A stretch of DNA of 64,000 bases from NCBI GenBank assembly GCA_016705245.1, contig JADIYM010000001.1, positions 372,001 to 436,000 on the forward strand, given 5' to 3'. This stretch comes from Blastocatellia bacterium. GTDB taxonomy: Bacteria; Acidobacteriota; Blastocatellia; UBA7656; JADIYM01. The notes under the pieces are model-generated. The model did not search any database. It was given only the letters and a program-made list of their open reading frames with translations, and was not told the origin of the DNA. The position numbers and the translations under genes are program-made. Of the stretch, positions 27,263 through 34,971 are shown piece by piece (position 1 is the stretch's first letter; every line of letters begins with the position of its first letter).

Positions 27263-28093
27263 GACCCGAAGAAGCGGCTGCTTCACGCGCTGGGCATCCT
27301 GTCGACGGCGGTGCTCGTCCTGCTGAGCATCGCCTCGCTGTGGAAGTTCGGCCGCGATCTGCCGATCGTCAGCACCTGGCTGAACTTCTATTGGGCGACG
27401 GGAATCGTGGGTCTCGTCGCGATCGTGCTCGTGATGCTCTATCCGGTGCGCCGGCAGATTTTCCGACGGCGGGTAATGCCTCTGCGCTACTGGATGCTCA
27501 CGCACGCTTACGCGGGCGTCATCGCGGGCATCCTGCTGCTGATGCACGGCGGCGTGCGCGGTGGCGGCGTCCTCACGACGACGCTCATGATCACCTTCGA
27601 CCTCGTCATACTGACCGGACTCTGGGGCATCGTCACGTATTACGTCGCGCCAAGAATCATGACGCGGATCGAGGAGCAGCCGCTGCTCATCGACGACCTG
27701 CAGCTTCGCCGCAGCGAGTTGATGAACGAGATTGCCGACACGATCGCCACGGCGTCGGATGCGACCCGGTCGGCGATCGAGAAGAAGGTTCTGCCGCACA
27801 TCCTGTCGTTCGGATATCTGACGCGACAGGTCGTGCGCCGCGAGCACCTTCGCGATCTCATCGAGTCGACGCGAGAGGAGTACGCCCCGCTGGCCGCCAC
27901 GCTGCCCGAGGACGAACGTGGTCGCTTCCTCGACGACGTCGAGAAGGCCGCCATGATGCGGCGAGTGGATGCGCTGATATACCTGCACCGGTCACTCAAG
28001 ATGTGGCTGGCGCCTCACGTCCTGACCACGTCGCTGATGTTGGCGCTCATGGTCGTTCACATCATCCAGGTGATCTACTTTGCCGTGAGGTAA
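27262..28093 (+). CDS. Five-helix cytochrome b-like membrane domain (C-terminal part of the CNB/Fe-S fusion, frame-shifted)
   Basis: The in-frame coding begins DPKKRLLHALG with no usable ATG, which argues that it is the C-terminus of the preceding protein cut by a one-base insertion near 27255-27265. Five membrane helices are visible: ALGILSTAVLVLLSIAS, YWATGIVGLVAIVLVMLYPV, WMLTHAYAGVIAGILLLMHGG, MITFDLVILTGLWGIVTYYV and LTTSLMLALMVVHIIQVIYF. Histidines in helices 3 and 5 (LTHAYAG, LLMHGG, WLAPHV, VVHII) could bind two b haems, as in cytochrome b561 or ferric-reductase-type anchors. It likely links quinone and periplasmic cytochromes to the Fe-S domain. Confidence 0.8.
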
Positions 28094-28102
28094 CCCAGCA
28101 CA

Positions 28103-29587
28103 ATGCCGACGTCCAAGTTCATCATCATCCGGCGTGATCTCGAGGTCGAGCCAACTGTCGTCGAAGACGACGGCATCTCGATCGGGCGCCTTCTCGCGAA
28201 CGACGTGACCCTCAATCATCCGTCGGTATCGCGAACCCATCTGGGAATCCGCCAGATCTCGGGCGACTACTGGGTCACGAACCTTTCGCAGGGAAACGGG
28301 ACGATTCTCAACGGCGCCGTCGTCGAGAACGCTCCGCTCGCTGCCGGCGACATCCTTCAGGTTGGTCCCTTCTACGTTCACGTCGCCTTTCCGGGCAACG
28401 TCATCGAGTTGACCATCGACCTGAGCATGAACCCGATGGCCGCCGAGGGAGGCGGAACGGGGCTGCTGCAGGCGATGGAGGGAGTCCCGGCTCAGCCAGG
28501 AGCCCTGGCGGATGCCGCACATTCGGCGCAGGCCGCGCGACCGTCTCAGGGTGGAACCCGAAGGCTGACGAACAAGACGGGGATGCTTACGGGCATGCTC
28601 GCCGCGCCCGAGGAGTTTGCGCTCAAGGTCTTCTGGGACAAGCGCAAGCGCGATGCAGGCAAGGTCGCGGAGCGGACGCCGCTCAAGCCGAATCTGATGA
28701 AGGGCCGTCTCGGCAAGGCGCGGTTCAATTGGCGCTCGACGTCGGACCTCCGGCGGCCGTGGTCGACGAGTCTCTTCGTCTGGGGCGCGATCATAGTCAC
28801 GGTGGTTTCGGTCGTGTCGGCCTTCGCGCTCACGGATGTCTATTCGCCGGGTCCGCTCTCGTCGCCGCACGTTCGCGAGGCCATGGTGCACGCCGATCCG
28901 ACGCTCCAGATTGCGACGACGCCGAATGCGAACTCGTGCACGACCTGCCACTCGGTCTCTGAGTCCATGGACGCACGATGCGCCGCGTGCCACACGACGC
29001 CGGCATTCTCTTCGGTGTCCTCTGATTATCACGCGAAGGTCGGAATCACGTGCGCCGAGTGTCACGGCAACGAGCACCGTGGCGACGCCTTCGCGCGCGA
29101 AGCCGCTGTCGACTCGTGCGCCGCTTGCCACAAGGCGGGTCACTCCTACTGGAGTGCCACGCTCGGCAAGACCGTCACCCTCGATGTTCCGCACGGCGGT
29201 TCCGCCATTGGCTACCCCGTGACCGACGGCAAGTGGGCGTGGACCGGCTGGAACGATGATCGCTGGAAGTCACGCGGGTTGCCGAAGACGGCCGCCGAAT
29301 TCGATGCGAAGAGCCAGTTCCATATCGTCCACGTCGCAAATGGCGACCGCGACCAGCGCGTCCAGTGTTCGGACTGCCATACGAAGGGGTTCGATGCGTC
29401 GTCGATCCAGGTAGGCGTTCGGGAGTCCTGCTCGGCTTGCCACAGCCAGACATCGGGTCAGGCGCCGGCCGGAACGCCCGTCGCGGCTAGCGCGCAGTGC
29501 ATGACGTGTCACGGCCAGCACGGCGGCACGAAGGAATCACTCGCCTTCCGAAAGGCGAGACAGATTCATCTGAACAAGTCCAAATAG
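28103..29587 (+). CDS. FHA domain - TM helix - heptahaem cytochrome c fusion
   Basis: A 494-residue membrane protein. Residues about 5-95 form an FHA domain (ISIGRLLANDVTLNHPSVSR, then THLGI and GNGTILNG), which normally binds phospho-threonine peptides. A basic linker and one TM helix follow (about 225-246: SLFVWGAIIVTVVSVVSAFA). The rest carries seven CXXCH motifs: CTTCH, CAACH, CAECH, CAACH, CSDCH, CSACH and CMTCH. Topology must be FHA inside, haems outside. There is no cleaved signal peptide; the internal TM helix serves for export. It starts 9 nt after the membrane-domain gene. Confidence 0.93.
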   Translation: MPTSKFIIIRRDLEVEPTVVEDDGISIGRLLANDVTLNHPSVSRTHLGIRQISGDYWVTNLSQGNGTILNGAVVENAPLAAGDILQVGPFYVHVAFPGNVIELTIDLSMNPMAAEGGGTGLLQAMEGVPAQPGALADAAHSAQAARPSQGGTRRLTNKTGMLTGMLAAPEEFALKVFWDKRKRDAGKVAERTPLKPNLMKGRLGKARFNWRSTSDLRRPWSTSLFVWGAIIVTVVSVVSAFALTDVYSPGPLSSPHVREAMVHADPTLQIATTPNANSCTTCHSVSESMDARCAACHTTPAFSSVSSDYHAKVGITCAECHGNEHRGDAFAREAAVDSCAACHKAGHSYWSATLGKTVTLDVPHGGSAIGYPVTDGKWAWTGWNDDRWKSRGLPKTAAEFDAKSQFHIVHVANGDRDQRVQCSDCHTKGFDASSIQVGVRESCSACHSQTSGQAPAGTPVAASAQCMTCHGQHGGTKESLAFRKARQIHLNKSK

Positions 29588-29657
29588 CGGCCGGTCCGGC
29601 CAGTGCGACCGATCGATTGCGCCGGTCGCGATCTCCCACGGGGTTCATCGAAGCCAT

Positions 29658-31337
29658 ATGAGAAAGTCGCAGCTACTGGTCACGCTCCTCATGCTCGCAG
29701 TGCTCGCGTTGGCGGGCATCGCGACGCGCTTTGCGGTCGGGTCGGTCGGGGCGGTGCCCTGGTTCGGCTGGCTTGGACTCATCGGAATGATGCTCGCGAT
29801 GGGCCTCGCGTTCGTCGTTTTCGACGAGTACCGCGAACGCGGCCGTGTCACGCATATCATTCACGAGGCCGAGCAGGCCGCCGCCGAGCGGGCAAGGGCC
29901 GCGAGGGAGGCGGGCCACTCCACCGACGTTCTCGTGGCGCTGCACTCGGACGGTCCTCCGTATCCGCATCCGGTCATCAACACGGCGACCTGCATCGGCT
30001 GCCACGCGTGTGTCGACGCCTGTCCGCACGACGTGCTCGCGATCGTCAACGGCGTGTCGACACCGATTGCGCTCGACCAATGCATGGAGGATACGAGCTG
30101 CCAGGTCGAGTGTCCGACGAGTCCGAAGTCCTGCATCGTCGTCAACACGACGAAAAAGATTCCGGAGCGGAAGGTACCTAAGCGCGACAACCGGTTCATG
30201 ACGAACGTGCCTGGCATCTACCTGATCGGCGACGTGTCGGGCGTGCCGCTAATCAAGAACGCCATCAATGAGGGCGGCGCGGTTGCCGATTTCATCGCGG
30301 ACGACCTCAAGAACAAGCCTCCTTCCGGCAACGCCGAGTACGACACCGTGATCGTCGGCGCCGGCCCTGGAGGTCTCTCGGCCACGGCGATGGCGAAGCA
30401 GCGCGGACTTCGTTACGTGACCATCGAGCAGGACAAGGTCGTCGCGACGATTCAGGCGCATCCGGCTGGCAAGTACGTCTTCTTCAAGCCTGACACGGTC
30501 GAGACGAAGGGCGGCATCGAACTGCCAGGTATCGGGAATTCGAAGGAAGCGATGATCGGTTCCTGGCTCGACACGGTGAAGACGCTTGGGCTCAAGATAA
30601 ACGAGTACGAGACGGTCAAGAACGTGAAGGCCGATGGCGACGTGTTCGTAGTCCGCAGCGACTCAGACAAGACGAAGCAGAGCGCCGAGTACCGGACAAA
30701 GTCGGTGGTGATCGCGGTTGGCGGACGTGGAACCCCGATGAGGCTGCGTGTCGAGGGCGAAGACTTGAAGCTCACCGTGACACCGAGCGCGCCGGTGATG
30801 ACGGCTTTCTGCGTGAAGTGCGGCATTCCCCGTACTACCGACAAAACCGCTTGCGAATCGTGCGGAAGCGCTTATCCGACAACGATCCCGCCCCCGTTCG
30901 AGGACGAGAAAGTGAAGTACCGGCTGAGTGATCCGAACCTCTTCAAGGGCAAGCATTGCATAGTCGTCGGTGCCGGCAACTCTTCGATCGAAGCGGCCGT
31001 GGACCTTGCGGCGTATCGGTCGGAGGACGGCACCCAGATCATCGGATGGCGCGACAATATCGTGACGCTCGTCATCCGCAGCGATTTCAAGGGCGACCTG
31101 AAGCTCGGCAACAAGATGCTCTGCTACGAGTGCATCGACGAGGGCAAGATCAAGGTGCACTTCCGGAAGACGATCAAGGAGATCAAGCCCGGCGAGGTCA
31201 TGCTCATGAGTGCACGCGAGCGGGACGCGTCGAAGGCGAAGGCCACGGACACGATTCCGAACGACTACATCTTCGCGCTGATCGGGGGCGACAAGCCGAC
31301 GAAGTTCCTGGAGAGCATGGGAATCCAGATCGGGTAA
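29658..31337 (+). CDS. Membrane ferredoxin fused to a circularly permuted YpdA/TrxR-like NAD(P)H flavoprotein
   Basis: A 559-residue protein. Two TM helices (about 5-25 and 35-55) precede a cysteine-rich ferredoxin segment (CIGCHACVDACP near 112, then CMEDTSCQVEC and a further Cys). Next comes NVPGIYLIGDVSG (near 182), the FAD-contacting motif that in TrxR/YpdA enzymes lies at the C-terminus. The FAD Rossmann motif VIVGAGPGGLSA (near 231) follows, then a CVKCG/CESCG ribbon-like insertion (near 385-405), the NAD(P) motif IVVGAGNSSIEAA (near 435) and an end at FALIGGDKPTKFLESMGI. The order is a circular permutation. No CXXC redox disulfide typical of thioredoxin reductase is seen at the usual site. 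Likely role: NAD(P)H-linked electron input or output for the locus. Confidence 0.88.
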   Translation: MRKSQLLVTLLMLAVLALAGIATRFAVGSVGAVPWFGWLGLIGMMLAMGLAFVVFDEYRERGRVTHIIHEAEQAAAERARAAREAGHSTDVLVALHSDGPPYPHPVINTATCIGCHACVDACPHDVLAIVNGVSTPIALDQCMEDTSCQVECPTSPKSCIVVNTTKKIPERKVPKRDNRFMTNVPGIYLIGDVSGVPLIKNAINEGGAVADFIADDLKNKPPSGNAEYDTVIVGAGPGGLSATAMAKQRGLRYVTIEQDKVVATIQAHPAGKYVFFKPDTVETKGGIELPGIGNSKEAMIGSWLDTVKTLGLKINEYETVKNVKADGDVFVVRSDSDKTKQSAEYRTKSVVIAVGGRGTPMRLRVEGEDLKLTVTPSAPVMTAFCVKCGIPRTTDKTACESCGSAYPTTIPPPFEDEKVKYRLSDPNLFKGKHCIVVGAGNSSIEAAVDLAAYRSEDGTQIIGWRDNIVTLVIRSDFKGDLKLGNKMLCYECIDEGKIKVHFRKTIKEIKPGEVMLMSARERDASKAKATDTIPNDYIFALIGGDKPTKFLESMGIQIG

Positions 31338-31365
31338 GCAGACAAATCCGCCGATCGGGTATAGA

Positions 31366-31468
31366 ACCTCTGCGTCTCTGCGAGACCTCCGCGTCTCTGC
31401 GAGAAACTCTTCCCACATGAGGAAGAGTTTCTCGCAGAGACGCAGAAGTCTCGCAGAGGCGCAAAGGA
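31366..31468. repeat. Intergenic inverted repeat, family B (copy 6)
   Basis: A perfect 23-bp inverted repeat (31391-31413 with 31421-31443, seven-base loop), extended by further direct and inverted CTCTGCG blocks. Its centre reads GAGAAACTCTTCC, distinguishing family B from family A. It lies between convergent genes (flavoprotein and cysW). Confidence 0.95.
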
Positions 31469-31475
31469 TCTGGGC

Positions 31476-32333
31476 CTACGATGGCATTGGCGAGGAGCGC
31501 TTCTTGAAGTACTCCATCACCAGGAGCACCACGAAGGACGTCAGGCCAAGCGTGAGTGCCATCGCGTACGCGCCCGCGGGATTCCGGTCATCCAGCGCCC
31601 TGAATATGAAGAGCGTCGCCGTCTCTGTATATCCCGTGACCCCTCCACTCACGACGAGGACCGCCCCGAACTCTCCGATCGCCCGCGCAAACGTCAACGA
31701 AATGCCGTAGAACAGTCCCCACCGGATGGATGGCAGCGTCACCCTCCAGAACGTCTGCCACGGCCCGGCACCCATCGTGTACGCGGCCATCTCCTGGGTT
31801 GTGCCGACGTGCGCGAGCAACGGCATGACCTCGCGAACCACGAACGGCATCGAGACGAACAGAGTCGCCAGGAGCATGCCCGGGATCGCGAACACGATCT
31901 TCACGCCTAGCAGGTCCGCTACCGGCGTGAGCCATCCATTTCGGCCAAAGAGCAGAATGAGCATGTAGCCCGCAATAACCGGCGACGCTGCAAAAGGCAG
32001 GTCCACCAGGCCGTTCACGAACCGCTTGCCCGGGAAATCGTCCCGAACGAGCACCCAGGCAACGCAGACACCGAAGACCGTGTTTATCGCCGTCGCTGCA
32101 AATGCGAGAAAAAGCGTGAGTTGGAGCGCCGCGATCGCGTTAGGCGACGTCAACTGCGCGACGAATTCGCCGATTCCACTCGATAACGCCCCCCAGACAA
32201 TTGCCGCCAGCGGTCCGATCAAGAGGACTCCGGCGTATGCGAGGACAATCGTTATGATCACGACCTCGCCGATTCGCTGCCGTGGTCGGCGATTCGACCG
32301 GCCCTCGAGTCTGAGCACCGCCTCATTAGCCAC
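31476..32333 (-). CDS. cysW: Sulfate/thiosulfate ABC transporter permease CysW
   Basis: A 285-residue permease with six hydrophobic segments and the EAA-loop pattern (YTMGAGPWQTFWRVTLPSIRWG) that docks to CysA. SLTFARAIGEFGAVLVVSGG is characteristic of CysW/CysT. It overlaps cysT by 8 nt and is the last gene of the sbp-cysT-cysW unit. Confidence 0.94.
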   Translation of the reverse strand: MANEAVLRLEGRSNRRPRQRIGEVVIITIVLAYAGVLLIGPLAAIVWGALSSGIGEFVAQLTSPNAIAALQLTLFLAFAATAINTVFGVCVAWVLVRDDFPGKRFVNGLVDLPFAASPVIAGYMLILLFGRNGWLTPVADLLGVKIVFAIPGMLLATLFVSMPFVVREVMPLLAHVGTTQEMAAYTMGAGPWQTFWRVTLPSIRWGLFYGISLTFARAIGEFGAVLVVSGGVTGYTETATLFIFRALDDRNPAGAYAMALTLGLTSFVVLLVMEYFKKRSSPMPS

Positions 32334-33183
32334 GGTCCACCGTCCTTCGCGCCTGCATCGTATCGATGATGAGCATCAGGACGAACGACAGCGCCAGCAG
32401 CACTGTCGACATCGCGCTGGCGCCCTGCTGGTTCTGCGACTCGATCTGGCCGTAGATGTGCACGGGAGCCGTCAACGTCACGTTCGGGATGTTCCCAGCA
32501 ACGATCACCACTGAGCCGAATTCGCCGAGCGCCCGGGCGAAACTGAGCAGGCATCCCGAGATGAGGGCCGGCGCCAGCGTTGGGAGCAGAATCCGCCGGA
32601 ACGCCGTCCACTTGGAGGCGCCGAGACTGAAGGCGGCCTCTTCCTGACGGACTTCGGCGCCAAGCAGGACGGGTTGGACCGTCCTCACGACAAACGGATA
32701 CGTCACGAACAGCATGGCGAGCACGATCCCCGGCGTCGCGAAGATCACTTCGATTCCCTGGCTCTGCAGCCACTGGCCGACCAGCCGCTGCGGCCCATAG
32801 AGAACCACGAGCATGACCCCTGTGACGAGCGTGGGAATCGCGAACGGCAGGTCGACGATGCCGTTGAGCACGGCTCGGCCGGGAAAGTCGTACCGGACGA
32901 GCGCGTACGCCGTCAGCGTTCCCATGACGGCGTTGATGACGGTCGTCACGACGGCTACGAAGATCGTGAGCTTCAGCGCCGACAGCGCGACCGGGCTCGT
33001 CACGTCGCGGAGGAACGCTGCGAGTCCGGTTCCGAAACCGTCTGCGAGAACCGCCGAGAGCGGCGCCACGATCACCAGGAGGAGATAGGTGATCGCCGTT
33101 GCGCGCAGCCCCCAGCGGCCCCACGGTCGAAGCAATTCGACGCGCGGCGGAAGGGGCGCCGTCGATGCGACGGCACCCGTCAT
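32326..33183 (-). CDS. cysT: Sulfate/thiosulfate ABC transporter permease CysT (CysU)
   Basis: A 285-residue permease. LNGIVDLPFAIPTLVTGVML and LSFARALGEFGSVVIVAGNI are CysT signatures; the EAA loop is FSLGASKWTAFRRILLPTLA. The ATG at 33183 overlaps the sbp stop (ATGA), which decides the start over a longer open frame beginning at 33261. It forms a heterodimeric channel with CysW. Confidence 0.94.
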   Translation of the reverse strand: MTGAVASTAPLPPRVELLRPWGRWGLRATAITYLLLVIVAPLSAVLADGFGTGLAAFLRDVTSPVALSALKLTIFVAVVTTVINAVMGTLTAYALVRYDFPGRAVLNGIVDLPFAIPTLVTGVMLVVLYGPQRLVGQWLQSQGIEVIFATPGIVLAMLFVTYPFVVRTVQPVLLGAEVRQEEAAFSLGASKWTAFRRILLPTLAPALISGCLLSFARALGEFGSVVIVAGNIPNVTLTAPVHIYGQIESQNQQGASAMSTVLLALSFVLMLIIDTMQARRTVDRG

Positions 33184-34265
33184 TTCGTCGCGTGAATCGC
33201 CGCGAGCGTCTTCGTGAAGATCCCGCTTTCGCCAAAGATGTCGTGCGAGGCCTTTGGCCATCCGCCGAGGAAGTCGATCTTCCAGAGATCCTTGACCGGC
33301 GGGAACGAGGTCGTCGACTCACCGGCAACGACGGGATCGAGCGGTCGAAGCCCGTACGTCACGTAGGCTCGTTGCGCGACCGGGCTCGAGAGGAACTCGA
33401 CGAAGGCCTCGGCGACAGGCCGGACGCCATGCTTGTCGACGTTCACGTCGACAAGCGCCACGGGATTCTCGATCAGGATCGTGGAGGTCGGAATGACGTA
33501 TTCGTACGTCTGCCCCGCCTGACGGCCAACGAGAACCTCGTTCTCGTACGTGATCGCGACGTCACCAACGCCCTTCTCGAAATTCGTGATGGATTCCCGG
33601 GCGCCCTTGTCCATGATCGAGACGTTTCGGAACACCGAGGCGATGACCTGAGCCGCAGCCTCGGGATCGTTGGCGGCGACGCCGGCGTGTCCGCGCAGCG
33701 CCGCTCCATAAAGGGCCGCGATATTCCACTTCGCACCGCCGGACGTGCTCGGATCCGGCGTGAGGACCTTGAGGTTCGGCCGTGCAAGATCCGCCCAGTC
33801 ACGGATCCCGAGCGGGTTTCCCTGTCGAATGGCGATCACGACGACAGACGTTGTGACCATCCCGCCGTTCGGCTTGCTCCTCCAGTCGTGCGTGATCAGG
33901 CCCGCTTCACGGATCTTCTCGATATCCTCCTCGAGGGAAAGCGCCGCGACGTCCGCCTCGAATCCCCCGATGATCGCGCGGGCCTGGGCTCCGCTGCCCT
34001 GGTACGACTCCTGGAACGTCACGTCCTGTCCCGTCTTCTCTTTCCAGTACTTCTGAAACGCGGGAATGACCGCTTTCGCATACGCCTCGCGGGGCGTGGT
34101 GTAGGCACCGAGCACGAGCGTGACCGAACCACCCACGGCCGGCGGCGAACCGCACGCCGACACGAGCACGACGCTCCCGACAAGGACGAGAAACACCGAC
34201 CAGACCCGGATGCGCGCCCCACGGACGGCGCGAGGAGAGAAGATCCGATTCCATCGCTTCTGCAT
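33180..34265 (-). CDS. sbp: Sulfate/thiosulfate-binding lipoprotein
   Basis: A 361-residue periplasmic binding protein. The signal peptide ends with the lipobox VLVSAC, so it is lipid-anchored. VLGAYTTPREAYAKAVIPAF, FQESYQGSGAQARAI, GFEADVAALSLEEDI, DPSTSGGAKWN and GDVAITYENE are conserved sulfate-binding-protein segments. It delivers sulfate or thiosulfate to CysT/CysW. It is first in its unit and lies 84 nt downstream of the Rrf2 regulator. Confidence 0.95.
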   Translation of the reverse strand: MQKRWNRIFSPRAVRGARIRVWSVFLVLVGSVVLVSACGSPPAVGGSVTLVLGAYTTPREAYAKAVIPAFQKYWKEKTGQDVTFQESYQGSGAQARAIIGGFEADVAALSLEEDIEKIREAGLITHDWRSKPNGGMVTTSVVVIAIRQGNPLGIRDWADLARPNLKVLTPDPSTSGGAKWNIAALYGAALRGHAGVAANDPEAAAQVIASVFRNVSIMDKGARESITNFEKGVGDVAITYENEVLVGRQAGQTYEYVIPTSTILIENPVALVDVNVDKHGVRPVAEAFVEFLSSPVAQRAYVTYGLRPLDPVVAGESTTSFPPVKDLWKIDFLGGWPKASHDIFGESGIFTKTLAAIHATK

Positions 34266-34287
34266 GGTTCCCCCGATGCCACGAAAG

Positions 34288-34304
34288 CCTAGTTATTTAG
34301 TAGG
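34288..34304 (-). promoter_or_regulatory. Candidate Rrf2 operator upstream of sbp
   Basis: CCTAGTTATTTAGTAGG is an imperfect dyad (five of six arm pairs, five-base centre), 22-38 nt before the sbp start and AT-rich against a GC-rich background. Its position suits repression of sbp-cysT-cysW. Two GC hairpins (GACCCG/CGGGTC and AGCCGC/GCGGCT) lie between it and the end of the Rrf2 gene and may end that transcript. Confidence 0.45.
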
Positions 34305-34349
34305 TCATAGCCGCACACCTGCGGCTCCTCTTGCCAGGACCCGAACGGG

Positions 34350-34799
34350 TCAGCCCTTCTTCCGCATCCGGACGACCTGGCCCGATGAGACCGGCGGCTG
34401 GCACAGATCGGCCACGGTTGTCTGATCAACAACCCCGAGGATCGCCGCACGCGTACGCGACCACAGCACCTTGAGACCGCAATCGACCTCGAACTCGCAC
34501 GGCGAGTAATCCGTGGAGCTGACGCAGCCCATTGGCGCCAGCGTGCCGTCGAGAGCACGGATCACGTCGCCCGTCACGATCAGCGCCGCCGGTCGCGAGA
34601 GGCGGTAGCCCCCGTCGACGCCGAGTTGGCTCTCGACGAAGCCACCATCCTTCAATTTCTTCAGAATCTGCTCGAGATACTTGACCGGCACGTGCCACCG
34701 CTCGGCGATCTCCCGGGCCGGGACCGCACCGCGATCCGCATTCGTCGCAAGGTAGATGAGCGCCCGAAGGCCGTATTCACTTTTCGTTGAGACGTTCAT
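34350..34799 (-). CDS. Rrf2-family transcriptional regulator (CymR/IscR-like)
   Basis: A 149-residue protein with an N-terminal winged helix (STKSEYGLRALIYLAT, VPVKYLEQILKKLKDGGFV, GGYRLSRP) and a cysteine loop with C92, C101 and C107, as in Fe-S-binding Rrf2 members such as IscR. Its place between cysA and sbp suggests a sulfur-metabolism regulator analogous to CymR. Whether it binds an Fe-S cluster or a CysK partner cannot be read from sequence. A basic C-terminal tail (VVRMRKKG) is unusual but short. Confidence 0.9.
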   Translation of the reverse strand: MNVSTKSEYGLRALIYLATNADRGAVPAREIAERWHVPVKYLEQILKKLKDGGFVESQLGVDGGYRLSRPAALIVTGDVIRALDGTLAPMGCVSSTDYSPCEFEVDCGLKVLWSRTRAAILGVVDQTTVADLCQPPVSSGQVVRMRKKG

Positions 34800-34806
34800 G
34801 TTCTAG

Positions 34807-34854
34807 ATCCTATGGATTTGCTCGGAGATTATTCGCCGTTCTCGTGAAAGTCAA
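34807..34854 (-). promoter_or_regulatory. Candidate promoter and downstream dyad of the Rrf2 gene
   Basis: TTGACT (34854-34849) and AATAAT (34833-34828) form a promoter-like pair with a short 15-base spacer. Just after the likely transcript start, ATCCTATGGAT (34807-34817) is a perfect dyad, suggesting autoregulation. The divergent cysA promoter must lie in 34855-34971. Confidence 0.4.
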
Positions 34855-34971
34855 ACTTAATGTACATCGCGCCTTCATCGATCTTGTACTACCGCAGTGG
34901 GAGATGAAGGTGCTAGACTCGTCGCTCGTTCGAGGCGAACCCGATCTTCCGATCGTCAGGTGAATCGAGTC

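Noticed and set aside
27263..28137. Continuation of the CNB/Fe-S frame past 27262
   Set aside because: The residues become Arg/Ala/His-rich nonsense, while the +1 frame encodes five clean membrane helices over the same DNA.
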